DNA of 11,653 nt from Heliobacteriaceae bacterium. Its GTDB lineage: Bacteria > Cyanobacteriota > Vampirovibrionia > Gastranaerophilales > Gastranaerophilaceae. This document shows, piece by piece, positions 1 to 5,702 of the stretch. Under the pieces are notes generated by a model. The model was not told where the DNA came from. It was given only the letters and a program-made list of their open reading frames with translations, and made no database searches. Both the position numbers and the translations under genes were made by a program. Position 1 is the stretch's first letter, and each line of letters starts with the position of its first letter. The DNA is taken from NCBI GenBank assembly GCA_031267015.1, contig JAIRZW010000106.1, positions 1 to 11,653 of the forward strand, read 5' to 3'.

Positions 1-1202
1 AACTTCTCCAAGTCGTCTATTGAAGCATATTTAGGATTTGCGTCGGCAAATACTTCTCTTTTTGTTTTTAATTCCTCAGTAAGCAGCTTATCAAATTTAT
101 AGGCATCTTTATATTCAAATCTATTCATCTTAATTTCTTCCAGCGCTGACTTTTTCAAACTCTGAATTACAGGCAGTTTTTCTTCAGGCTTCAAAACTTT
201 ATTAGGATTCAAACTCATCTTTAACATCAGCCAGTCTGCGATGTCTAATTTATTTTCATGTAGAAAGGCCTTGCTTGCTTTAAATGCCGAGTTGTTCTGT
301 AAGCCAAGAAAGAGTTCTTTGTATAATTCCGCGGCCGTTACTGATTCATTGTCCGCCGTTCTGCTAAACGACACTGCGTCAATAAAATTCAGCTTAATAT
401 CATCCGCATACTTATTGCTGTTCAGGATTTCTTTAATTTCCTTGATTTTATGCGTATCCAGCTTAGTGTATTTATAATGATTTGACAATATATCTATTTG
501 CAGCATTGAAGGCTTGCCGATGTTGCTAAACCTGCCTTTATATTCTTTTTCCTCAATATTATCAAGCAGATTAACTAATTTTTTAAACTGATTTCCGACA
601 ATTTTCGGATTTTCTTTATACCTGTCAATACCGGCTAAATTATCTGCAATAAGCATCTTATATTCCGGCGAATAGTTAGCGGCATTATCAAGCAATTTGT
701 CAAGAAACTTCGGCGTTAGCAGATTTTTATCTTCCATGACTTTAATAACCTCATGAACATGAAAATCCACACTGCCCTGACTCCATATTTTCAGTGGTTT
801 CAAAGAAGCCAGTGTGGAAATAATTTTTTCTGCAATATCTTCATTAATGTATTTCCCGTCAATTAATGTTCTGACCGTATCAAATTTCACCTCATCATCA
901 TTGTGAGACAGCATCTTATCAATATCAGGAAGCATGTCTTCCAAATTTTTGGATTTCAATAATTTTTGATTAAAATCATAAGATTCTTTGCCTCCGGCTA
1001 TTGCAAATTTTCGCGCTCTGCCTTTAGCTATAAGAATTGCAGCAGTAGCGATTCCGACCGCTGCAATACAGCTTAAAGCAGTTGCGTTTCTTTTAATCCA
1101 CGGTTTTTTTTCTTCTCCGTCATCTTGTACTTTTTCGGCTTTTGCTATGAAGTATGGATTATCATAGGATAAATTATTAATTTTTACAGGCTCTACCAGC
1201 AC
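1..1202 (-). CDS. Unknown membrane-anchored protein, C-terminus beyond window edge
   Basis: The minus strand is open from a GTG at 1200-1202 to the left edge, giving 400 residues with no stop; bases 1-2 belong to the next codon. The GTG is chosen because AAGGA lies 8 nt upstream and no ATG precedes it in frame. The protein starts MLVEPVKINNLSYDNPYF. A charged stretch (about 24-38) is followed by one hydrophobic segment (about 40-59, ATALSCIAAVGIATAAILIA) and a basic stop-transfer cluster (KGRARK). The remaining 340 residues are hydrophilic, Lys/Asp/Asn/Leu-rich and look alpha-helical, with no cysteine or catalytic motif that I recognise. I do not recognise the family. The topology suggests a protein held in the membrane by one N-terminal helix, with a large soluble helical domain. 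The coding call is firm; the function is unknown. Confidence 0.8.
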   Translation of the reverse strand, partial: MLVEPVKINNLSYDNPYFIAKAEKVQDDGEEKKPWIKRNATALSCIAAVGIATAAILIAKGRARKFAIAGGKESYDFNQKLLKSKNLEDMLPDIDKMLSHNDDEVKFDTVRTLIDGKYINEDIAEKIISTLASLKPLKIWSQGSVDFHVHEVIKVMEDKNLLTPKFLDKLLDNAANYSPEYKMLIADNLAGIDRYKENPKIVGNQFKKLVNLLDNIEEKEYKGRFSNIGKPSMLQIDILSNHYKYTKLDTHKIKEIKEILNSNKYADDIKLNFIDAVSFSRTADNESVTAAELYKELFLGLQNNSAFKASKAFLHENKLDIADWLMLKMSLNPNKVLKPEEKLPVIQSLKKSALEEIKMNRFEYKDAYKFDKLLTEELKTKREVFADANPKYASIDDLEK

Positions 1203-1293
1203 AAAACTATTCCTTTCTATAAATAGCAAAACACAAACACAAAAATTTTTGCTCTCAAGCTTAAAACATTTACAATATATTTACATAACAAAA

Positions 1294-1374
1294 TGACCAG
1301 TGAGAGGCTTTATGCCCAAACTAAAAAAGGTATCAAGTTGGGATACCTCTTTTAGTCCAGACCCGAAGAGACTC
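1294..1374. repeat. 81-bp direct repeat, copy A (degenerate tRNA 3' end plus terminator)
   Basis: This copy aligns without gaps to 1467-1547 with 8 mismatches in 81 positions. On the minus strand it reads as the last part of the tRNA-Leu T-arm (GAGTCTCTTCGGG) followed by the terminator hairpin. No tRNA body precedes it. The mismatches cluster in the hairpin tip (1334-1335) and at the former tRNA acceptor end (1356-1360), so this copy appears free of selection for tRNA function. Confidence 0.85.
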
Positions 1375-1466
1375 CCCGCCTACCGTAGGTGAGTAACACG
1401 AGCCGTACGGGGGCGGATTTCCGCACAGCGGATTGAACTCAGTCAGTTTGTTCTGTCGGAACAAAC
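1375..1466. other. GC-richer spacer between the two direct repeats
   Basis: These 92 nt are visibly richer in G+C than the flanks and hold no convincing ORF. They contain small dyads (CCTAC/GTAGG near 1379-1390 and GCGGA/TCCGC near 1423-1434). At the right end, 1442-1453 and 1459-1470 form a perfect 12-bp hairpin with a 5-nt loop (GTCAGTTTGTTC / GAACAAACTGAC), overlapping copy B by 4 nt. The hairpin lacks a following U-run on either strand, so it is a structured repeat and not a clear terminator. Origin unknown. Confidence 0.5.
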
Positions 1467-1530
1467 TGACCAGTAAGAGGCTTTATGCCCAAACTAAAAG
1501 AGGTATCCCGTTGGGATACCTCTTTTAGTT

Positions 1531-1547
<17 letters not shown>
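1467..1547. repeat. 81-bp direct repeat, copy B (tRNA-Leu 3' end plus terminator)
   Basis: Partner of 1294-1374, 173 bp away. Here the repeat's right end is the genuine 3' end of the tRNA-Leu gene, from the T-loop/T-stem border onward, and the left end lies just past the terminator hairpin. The repeat boundary inside the T-arm is where tRNA-targeting integrases commonly recombine, although no integrase gene is in the window. Confidence 0.85.
1487..1535 (-). terminator. Terminator hairpin of tRNA-Leu
   Basis: A perfect 23-bp inverted repeat (1487-1509 and 1513-1535) with a 3-nt loop directly follows the tRNA on the minus strand. The outer 5 bp use the last bases of the tRNA itself (GGGCCCA end). 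In the transcript the distal arm is U-rich (CUCUUUUAGUUU), so the inner GGTATCCC/GGGATACC stem followed by that stretch acts as a rho-independent terminator. The symmetry would let it work in both directions. Confidence 0.75.
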
Positions 1548-1612
<65 letters not shown>

Positions 1613-1668
1613 ATTTACTTTGTTCGGCAGAGTGCCACAGGCCCCTGCTATTAATTATCACAATCTCT

Positions 1669-1697
1669 AAACTACCCCGAATAAAGAAATATGTCAA
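1669..1697 (-). promoter_or_regulatory. Candidate promoter of tRNA-Leu
   Basis: On the minus strand a perfect TTGACA (1692-1697) is followed 17 nt later by TAGTTT (1669-1674), about 57 nt upstream of the tRNA 5' end. The -35 is consensus; the -10 matches only 3 of 6. An alternative extended -10 (TGTGATAAT, about 1653-1661) has no good -35. The -35 overlaps the last codon and stop of the small ORF at 1694-1828. Confidence 0.4.
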
Positions 1698-1828
1698 GAC
1701 TTGTCGGGGTGGTTTGACTGTGACATCTTAATCTCAAAATACTCATTCTTGTCAATATCCACGCCCATGTTTTTAATATCGGCGTAAATTTTTTTCTTCT
1801 TCAATAATTTTTTGTAATCACCTGCCAT
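1694..1828 (-). CDS. Possible small protein (44 aa)
   Basis: An ATG at 1826-1828 opens 44 residues beginning MAGDYKKLLKKKKIYADI and ending in NHPDKS. Composition is hydrophilic and protein-like: a Lys-rich N-terminus, then an acidic mixed segment, with no cysteine. There is no signal peptide or membrane segment. No Shine-Dalgarno precedes the ATG; a longer version from TTG 1885 has none either. It is divergent from prepilin-like gene 1, and the shared dyad motif (1850-1864) lies 21 nt upstream of its start, so it could be co-controlled. It may instead be the tail of a decayed gene. I do not recognise it. Confidence 0.3.
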   Translation of the reverse strand: MAGDYKKLLKKKKIYADIKNMGVDIDKNEYFEIKMSQSNHPDKS

Positions 1829-1849
1829 AGCAATATAATAACATAAAAC

Positions 1850-1864
1850 ATAACGAAATGTAAC
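1850..1864 (+). promoter_or_regulatory. Shared dyad motif, site 1 (upstream of prepilin gene 1)
   Basis: ATAACGAAATGTAAC, one of four copies of RTWACGRWWTGTAAC in the window, each in front of a prepilin-like gene. Its 3' edge is 14 nt upstream of the -35 and there are 59 nt between it and the ATG, exactly as at site 4. Lying upstream of a weak promoter, it is placed like an activator site. It also sits in the divergent gap to the small ORF at 1694-1828. Confidence 0.65.
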
Positions 1865-1878
1865 AAAGCAATAAAGAA

Positions 1879-1907
1879 TAGACAAACTTGTGATTGTGTG
1901 CTAAGAT
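1879..1907 (+). promoter_or_regulatory. Promoter of prepilin-like gene 1
   Basis: TAGACA (1879-1884), a 17-nt spacer and TAAGAT (1902-1907), the latter preceded by TGC, an extended -10. The -10 is weak (4 of 6). The stretch from GATTGTGTG to the GGAGGT ribosome binding site is nearly the same as in front of prepilin-like gene 4, which supports functional conservation of this promoter. Confidence 0.6.
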
Positions 1908-1923
1908 TTCTGCGGAGGTAAAC

Positions 1924-2559
1924 ATGAATAGAAAAGCATTCACCTTGGCTGAGGTTTTAATTACTTTAGGAATTATCGGCATTGTCGCGGCGCTAACCAT
2001 GCCCGCGCTAATCAGCAGCACACAGAAAAAAGAACTTGAAGCCTGCTTAAAAAAGCAATATTCAATTATGAGCCAGGCATTACAAAAAATGGCGTACGAA
2101 AATGGCAAAGAGGCTTTATCTACGGACTATCCAAACGCTAACGCGTTCAAGTCGGATTTCATGAAACATTTCAAAGTTGCTGATGAATGCCCTCAAAATA
2201 ATTGCGTACCTTACACATTTTGGAAAACATACAACGGAAATAATGTCGGCGACATTTTTGGCGGGCCTCAGTTTATCGCAGCTGACGGAGCGATTTATTT
2301 CTTCTTTTTCGGAAATCCAAGTCAGGCGGTCTATATCGGGGTTGATGTAAACGGATATAAAAAACCTAATAAATACGGATATGATTTTTTCTATTTTAAT
2401 TTACTTGTAGACAACGAAAAACTGATTCCGGGAGGCGCTTCGGGGTCAATACGTCCTGAAGGATTTGATTGTTCCAAAACATCAACCGGAGCATACAATG
2501 GTATTTATTGCACAAATGAAGCCCTGACAAATCCAAACTACTTTAAAAATCTGCCATAG
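1924..2559 (+). CDS. Prepilin-like secreted protein 1 (type IV pilin/pseudopilin leader)
   Basis: A 211-residue protein with a class III prepilin leader: MNRKA, then FTLAEVLITLGIIGIVAALT. A prepilin peptidase (PilD type) would cut between Ala5 and Phe6. Glu at mature position 5, required in pilins for cleavage or assembly, is present. The -1 residue is Ala, not the usual Gly. The hydrophobic helix (about 6-30) is followed by an amphipathic stretch (QKKELEACLKKQYSIMSQAL), a globular domain rich in Gly/Asn/aromatics, and a Cys-containing tail. The start is set at 1924 because GGAGGT is 5 nt upstream; an earlier in-frame ATG at 1894 would place residues ahead of the leader and overlap the promoter. 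It probably forms or decorates a type IV pilus or type II secretion pseudopilus; the exact role cannot be read from sequence. Confidence 0.88.
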   Translation: MNRKAFTLAEVLITLGIIGIVAALTMPALISSTQKKELEACLKKQYSIMSQALQKMAYENGKEALSTDYPNANAFKSDFMKHFKVADECPQNNCVPYTFWKTYNGNNVGDIFGGPQFIAADGAIYFFFFGNPSQAVYIGVDVNGYKKPNKYGYDFFYFNLLVDNEKLIPGGASGSIRPEGFDCSKTSTGAYNGIYCTNEALTNPNYFKNLP

Positions 2560-2595
2560 TAACATAAATTAATAACCACTTGCATTAAGACTTTT

Positions 2596-2625
2596 TTTAC
2601 AATAAACTTAAAACAGCCGTAAAAT
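2596..2625 (+). promoter_or_regulatory. Candidate promoter of rplS-rbgA-rnhB
   Basis: TTTACA (2596-2601), an 18-nt spacer and TAAAAT (2620-2625), each 5 of 6 to consensus, 16 nt before the rplS ATG. No terminator hairpin separates it from prepilin-like gene 1, so read-through from that gene is also possible. Confidence 0.5.
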
Positions 2626-2641
2626 ATAAAGGAAAAGAAAA

Positions 2642-2995
2642 ATGAACCCTGTTATTAACGAATTAGAAAAATCATACTTAAAATCAGATATGCCTGAAGT
2701 TAACCCGGGCGATACCGTAAAAGTTTTCGTGCGGATTATTGAAGGCAACAAAGAAAGAACCCAGGCTTTTGAAGGCACAATAATCAAAAAGCACGGCTCA
2801 GGCATTAATAAAACAATTACCGTTAGAAAAGTATTCCAAGGCGTAGGCGTGGAACGTGTGTTCCTGCTCAACTCACCGCGAATCGAGAAAATTAACGTTC
2901 TTAGACGCGGCGATGTCCGGCGCTCAAAACTTTACTACCTCAGAGAACGCTCCGGCAAAGCTACCCGTATTAAGGAAAAAATCGAAAAGAGATAA
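2642..2995 (+). CDS. rplS: 50S ribosomal protein L19
   Basis: A 117-residue L19, full length for the family. L19 sits at the interface of the 30S and 50S subunits and helps form bridges between them. Recognisable family stretches are [42 protein letters not shown], the [18 protein letters not shown] segment and the basic tail [26 protein letters not shown]. The ATG has AAGGA 8 nt upstream. rbgA starts 3 nt after the stop, so the two are translationally close. The order rplS, ribosome-assembly GTPase, rnhB is a known conserved arrangement. Confidence 0.97.
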   Translation: MNPVINELEKSYLKSDMPEVNPGDTVKVFVRIIEGNKERTQAFEGTIIKKHGSGINKTITVRKVFQGVGVERVFLLNSPRIEKINVLRRGDVRRSKLYYLRERSGKATRIKEKIEKR

Positions 2996-2998
2996 AAG

Positions 2999-3838
2999 AT
3001 GCCGGATTTTATTCACTGGTATCCCGGGCATATTGCCAAAGCCGAACGGAAATTAAAAGAACAGCTTTCGCTGGTTGATGCGGTGATTGAAGTTTTAGAC
3101 GCGCGGCTTCCGCTTTCGAGCAGTTATGAGAATATCAGCGGGCTTTTGGGCGAAAAACCCCGTCTAATTCTGTTGAACAAATCAGATTTAACCGAGCCTA
3201 AGGAATTAAAAAAATGGATTGCGGCGATTGAAGCCCGCGAAGGCTTTCCTGTGCTTGCGTCAGACGCGAAACATTCCAAAGACTTAAACGCGATTGTCAA
3301 AAAAGCCGCTGAACTTGCCGAACCGCGGATTCAGGCGGCTATGGCCAAAGGTCTTCTGCGCAGACCCGCACGGATAATGGTTGTGGGCATGCCAAACGTG
3401 GGCAAGTCTTCAATTATTAATAAATTAACCCGTTCGTCCAAAACCAAAACTGGCGCCAGAGCAGGCGTAACCCGTCAGCAGCAATGGGTAAGGATTAACC
3501 CGCAGCTTGAACTTCTTGATACGCCCGGCATAATCCCAATGAGGCAGGCCGACCAGCAGCGTGCAAAAAAATTAGCGTTTGTAAATTCGGTTTCTGAAAA
3601 TGCTTACTCAAATGAGGCAGCAGCGCATGCACTGCTAGAGATTCTTCCGGCTGAAAAAGTCAATGAATACTATGGCGGTACAACAATAGAAGACATTGCC
3701 AAAGCGCGCAACTGGCTGGCCTCGGGCGGCAAACCCGACATTGAGCGCACCGCCGTCTATGTTTTAAAAGATTTTCGCGAAGGCAGAATAGGGAAGTTTA
3801 TACTTGACACGTTCCCTCTCCCTTTGGGAGAGGGCTAG
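2999..3838 (+). CDS. rbgA: Ribosome biogenesis GTPase RbgA (YlqF)
   Basis: A circularly permuted GTPase needed for late 50S subunit maturation in Bacillus. The order of motifs is diagnostic: the N-terminal HWYPGHIAKA signature (6-15), DAR (34-36), then G4 NKSD (60-63), then G1 GMPNVGKSS (130-138), G2 Thr158 in GVT and G3 DTPG (174-177). A C-terminal helical domain follows. At 279 residues it is of normal length. The last 8 residues (FPLPLGEG) and the TAG stop come from a hairpin repeat (3814-3846) and do not look like native RbgA sequence, so the original C-terminus was probably replaced. It starts 3 nt after rplS and lies 14 nt before rnhB; all three work in ribosome or nucleic-acid housekeeping and are likely co-transcribed. 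Confidence 0.96.
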   Translation: MPDFIHWYPGHIAKAERKLKEQLSLVDAVIEVLDARLPLSSSYENISGLLGEKPRLILLNKSDLTEPKELKKWIAAIEAREGFPVLASDAKHSKDLNAIVKKAAELAEPRIQAAMAKGLLRRPARIMVVGMPNVGKSSIINKLTRSSKTKTGARAGVTRQQQWVRINPQLELLDTPGIIPMRQADQQRAKKLAFVNSVSENAYSNEAAAHALLEILPAEKVNEYYGGTTIEDIAKARNWLASGGKPDIERTAVYVLKDFREGRIGKFILDTFPLPLGEG

Positions 3839-3848
3839 GGTGAGGGGG
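3814..3848 (+). repeat. Hairpin repeat 1, bridging rbgA end and rnhB ribosome binding site
   Basis: A perfect 9-bp stem, CCCTCTCCC (3814-3822) and GGGAGAGGG (3826-3834), with a TTT loop, is followed by CTAGGGTGAGGGGG. It resembles a short GC-rich hairpin repeat with a GGGTGAGGG tail that I recall from many bacterial genomes. It supplies the last codons and stop of rbgA and the purine-rich GAGGGGG just before the rnhB start. No U-run follows, so it is not a standard terminator. Confidence 0.7.
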
Positions 3849-3852
3849 CAGC

Positions 3853-4518
3853 TTGAATAACCTATTCACTTTCGACCAACAATTCGGCAAAACCATCATC
3901 GGCACAGACGAAGCAGGCCGGGGGCCGGCAGCCGGCGGGGTTTTTGCGTCAGCGGTGTGCTTCCCGCCCCGCTTGCTAAAGAGGGGATTAATGAGGGAGC
4001 TTTCAATTCTGAACGACTCTAAAAAACTCACAAAAAAGCAGCGCGAAAGCATTTACGACATAATTTTAAACGAAACAATCAATTCAACAGTTTGTATTGA
4101 GGTAGAAGAAATCGAGCAAATCAATATTTTAAACGCCTCGTTAAAAGCCATGAAACTGGCCTGCAACAACGTTGTTGCTTCCTTCTCCCCTTGTGAGAAG
4201 GTGGCGAAGCCGGATGAGGGTTTTATTGTATTAATCGACGGAAATAAATTAATAAAGGATTTTAAACACCCCCAAAAATTCATCATCAAAGGCGACGGCA
4301 AGTCTGCGTCGATAGCGGCAGCGAGCGTGCTTGCAAAGGTTACACGCGACAGGTACATGGAGGAGCTTCACGAAAAATTCCCGCAATACAATTGGGCTCA
4401 GAACGCGGGCTACCTGACAGCAGAACACTCAAAGGCCATAGACAAATACGGCTTAACCCCTCACCACCGCCCGTCATTTCTGAAAAAACACTTTGAGAGA
4501 CAGTTGAATTTATTCTAA
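3853..4518 (+). CDS. rnhB: Ribonuclease HII
   Basis: RNase HII cuts the RNA strand of RNA-DNA hybrids and starts removal of single ribonucleotides misincorporated in DNA. The four acidic catalytic residues are present: Asp19 and Glu20 (GTDEAGRGP), Asp129 (VLIDGN) and Asp148 (KGD). LNDSKKL and AAASVLAKVTRD are also typical. The start is TTG: a stop (TGA 3841-3843) lies 9 nt upstream in frame, no ATG occurs until codon 47, and GAGGGGG precedes it at 5 nt. At 221 residues it is about 20 longer than E. coli RnhB. The excess maps to two surface segments (37-49 and 110-122) encoded by hairpin repeats. Its stop overlaps by 4 nt the stop of the convergent prepilin-like gene 2. Confidence 0.95.
   Translation: MNNLFTFDQQFGKTIIGTDEAGRGPAAGGVFASAVCFPPRLLKRGLMRELSILNDSKKLTKKQRESIYDIILNETINSTVCIEVEEIEQINILNASLKAMKLACNNVVASFSPCEKVAKPDEGFIVLIDGNKLIKDFKHPQKFIIKGDGKSASIAAASVLAKVTRDRYMEELHEKFPQYNWAQNAGYLTAEHSKAIDKYGLTPHHRPSFLKKHFERQLNLF
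3963..3999 (+). repeat. Hairpin repeat 2, in frame within rnhB
   Basis: An imperfect hairpin (CCCC ... CTT GCTA AAG ... GGGG, about 3967-3986) is followed by ATTAATGAGGGAG. It encodes residues about 37-49 of RNase HII, between two conserved blocks where E. coli RnhB has a shorter loop. It shares the TGAGGG tail (3992-3997) and orientation with repeats 1 and 3. Confidence 0.5.
4163..4220 (+). repeat. Hairpin repeat 3 with adjacent 16-bp palindrome, in frame within rnhB
   Basis: CCTTCTC (4181-4187) pairs with GAGAAGG (4195-4201), followed by TGGCGAAGCCGGATGAGGG, a tail I recall from a common bacterial hairpin repeat. A perfect 16-bp palindrome (4163-4178) lies 2 nt upstream. The element encodes residues about 110-122 of RNase HII, directly before the VLIDGN block, where the protein is about 12 residues longer than E. 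coli RnhB. Confidence 0.65.
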
Positions 4519-5096
4519 AACTTATACGGATAATCGTCTTTAAACTCAAAATTGTCAAACTCCAAAAATCCGGCACAGAAACGCGAATTGGTCTTACAGT
4601 ATGCAAGCGCTTTTTCACGTGTATCATTTACCGTAGGCCTCGTTGCACACCAGCCTTTCTCACCACACCATTCGCTGCTTTGGGCAGGACAGATTGAAAA
4701 CATGAACCTGTCATATCCGTTGCTATTTGGCCGTTTTTCGGCATTAGTATCAAATACAAAGTCCACACATGCGCCTCTGCTAAAAATAACCTTAGAGCCG
4801 TCTGCAAAATACATAGTATCGTTTGCGTAATTAGTAGAAGTAGTTTTTAAGTAAGGTTTTAAATATTGTTCAAAAAATGCCGATGAAGAAAGCGAGAAAT
4901 CCCATTCTTTAGTTTTTCCGTTTTCAATTTCGGCAAGAAGCACTGCCTGGCTCATCATGCTGTGAAATTTTTTTAATTTGACAGAAACTTCTTTTCTCTT
5001 AAAGTTTTGAATCAATGACGGCATAGTTAAGGCTGCCACAACCCCAATAATACCCAATGTGATAAGTACCTCAGCCAACGTAAAACCTTTTCTCAT
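4515..5096 (-). CDS. Prepilin-like secreted protein 2
   Basis: A 193-residue protein with a textbook class III prepilin leader: MRKG, then FTLAEVLITLGIIGVVAALTM. Prepilin peptidase would cut after Gly4; Phe is mature position 1 and Glu mature position 5. The hydrophobic helix runs to about residue 28. It is followed by the amphipathic NFKRKEVSVKLKKFHSMMSQAV segment and a globular domain with several cysteines (ACVDF, SICPAQSSEWCGEKGWC, YCKTNSRFC) that could form disulfides after export. AGGAG is 5 nt before the ATG. It has its own consensus promoter with a motif copy just downstream of the -10, and lies directly downstream of the XRE gene on the same strand. Its stop overlaps that of rnhB by 4 nt, with no terminator between them. 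Probable type IV pilus/type II secretion-like subunit; partner unknown. Confidence 0.9.
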   Translation of the reverse strand: MRKGFTLAEVLITLGIIGVVAALTMPSLIQNFKRKEVSVKLKKFHSMMSQAVLLAEIENGKTKEWDFSLSSSAFFEQYLKPYLKTTSTNYANDTMYFADGSKVIFSRGACVDFVFDTNAEKRPNSNGYDRFMFSICPAQSSEWCGEKGWCATRPTVNDTREKALAYCKTNSRFCAGFLEFDNFEFKDDYPYKF

Positions 5097-5110
5097 ACCT
5101 TCTCCTATCT

Positions 5111-5125
5111 GTTACGATATGTAAC
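5111..5125 (-). promoter_or_regulatory. Shared dyad motif, site 2 (downstream of -10, prepilin gene 2)
   Basis: GTTACGATATGTAAC on the plus strand, so the motif points against transcription of its gene. Arms are perfect GTTAC/GTAAC. It begins 8 nt after the -10, so it covers roughly +2 to +16, where a bound protein would block initiation or clearance. Site 3 has identical spacing. Confidence 0.75.
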
Positions 5126-5133
5126 CACAAGTA

Positions 5134-5162
5134 ATTATATAAGAAAACTCGGAATTTGTCAA
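5134..5162 (-). promoter_or_regulatory. Consensus promoter of prepilin-like gene 2
   Basis: A perfect TTGACA (5157-5162), 17-nt spacer and perfect TATAAT (5134-5139) on the minus strand. The -35 begins 6 nt past the XRE gene's stop. Such a strong promoter directly followed by a dyad operator suggests a gene that is on by default and repressed. Confidence 0.85.
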
Positions 5163-5168
5163 GTACAT

Positions 5169-5495
5169 TTACACAGAAGTAATGGCTTTAACAACTTTGT
5201 AAATACTTTCGATTTTGTCCCGGTCATCGCGCACACTTTGGATGCTTTGTTGGATTTCTTCAAGCAGGTCTTCTGTGGGCTTGAGGTGGTCGGAGATAAA
5301 AAGCTCGTCAACTGTGACGCCGAGACATTGCAAAATATTTTCCATTGTTTGCGCGGTCATAAAATTTTCGCCCAGCTCAATTCCGCTGAGGGTTCGCGGC
5401 GAAATATTCGTCATTTCAGCGAGTTTCCCTTGCGTAATCCCGCGTTTCTGCCGAAGCCGCTTAATCTTGTATCCGATTTGCTGTTTAATGTCCAT
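5169..5495 (-). CDS. XRE-family DNA-binding regulator
   Basis: A 108-residue protein with one N-terminal Cro/C1-type helix-turn-helix (about 7-66; KIKRLRQKRGITQGKLAEMTNISPRTLSGIELG holds helices 1-3) and a charged C-terminal helix (about 75-105, LLEEIQQSIQSVRDDRDKIESIY) likely used for dimerisation. No metal-binding or peptidase domain follows, so it is a simple phage-repressor-like regulator. It lies immediately upstream of prepilin-like gene 2 on the same strand. That makes it a candidate, but no more than a candidate, for the protein that binds the shared motif; its own promoter lacks that motif. There is no ribosome binding site at normal distance: the -10 ends 6 nt before the ATG. Confidence 0.88.
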   Translation of the reverse strand: MDIKQQIGYKIKRLRQKRGITQGKLAEMTNISPRTLSGIELGENFMTAQTMENILQCLGVTVDELFISDHLKPTEDLLEEIQQSIQSVRDDRDKIESIYKVVKAITSV

Positions 5496-5501
5496 TTTTT
5501 T

Positions 5502-5530
5502 ATTTTATGGCCTTGTGACACAAAAAACAA
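5502..5530 (-). promoter_or_regulatory. Putative XRE promoter with palindrome in the spacer
   Basis: On the minus strand TTGTTT (5525-5530), 17 nt, then TAAAAT (5502-5507), ending 6 nt from the ATG at 5495. The spacer holds a perfect 11-bp palindrome, TTGTGACACAA (5513-5523). The layout suggests autoregulation and a leaderless or nearly leaderless mRNA. The -35 is weak (3 of 6). Confidence 0.5.
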
Positions 5531-5655
5531 TGAGATTAAGTTGTATCAATATGGCAATATATGAGATTAAATTTCAGATTAGCAGCATAACATATTAATT
5601 TTTATTAAGCTGAAAAGCATTGTTGTTTCAATAAAATCAAAATTAATGAGATTAA
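5530..5655. repeat. Three direct copies of ATGAGATTAA
   Basis: The 10-mer ATGAGATTAA occurs at 5530-5539, 5561-5570 and 5646-5655, all in the same orientation, in the AT-rich gap between the divergent XRE gene and the gene at 5758. The first copy abuts the XRE -35. Repeats of this kind are candidate binding sites for a regulator. No ORF of note lies in the gap (5496-5757). Confidence 0.55.
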
Positions 5656-5702
5656 ATATCATATTTATTAGCAATTTTTCTTTTTTTTGATTTTTAATAA
5701 AG

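Noticed and set aside
241..477. Plus-strand reading frame of 78 codons
   Set aside because: It lies wholly antisense to the 400-codon minus-strand gene, has no ribosome binding site and has a low-complexity hydrophobic composition.
1391..1402. GTGAGTAACACG matches a well-known 16S rRNA stretch
   Set aside because: Only 12 bases match; the sequence on both sides does not continue as 16S rRNA, and the length between repeats leaves no room for an rRNA gene.
1669..1715. 12-bp imperfect inverted repeat around 1669-1680 and 1704-1715 as a terminator
   Set aside because: The loop is 23 nt, no U-run follows, and the -35 of the tRNA promoter lies within the loop; it is more likely incidental.
3814..3834. 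Rho-independent terminator between rbgA and rnhB
   Set aside because: The 9-bp stem is followed by a G-rich tail, not a U-run, and rnhB needs read-through because no promoter is seen before it.
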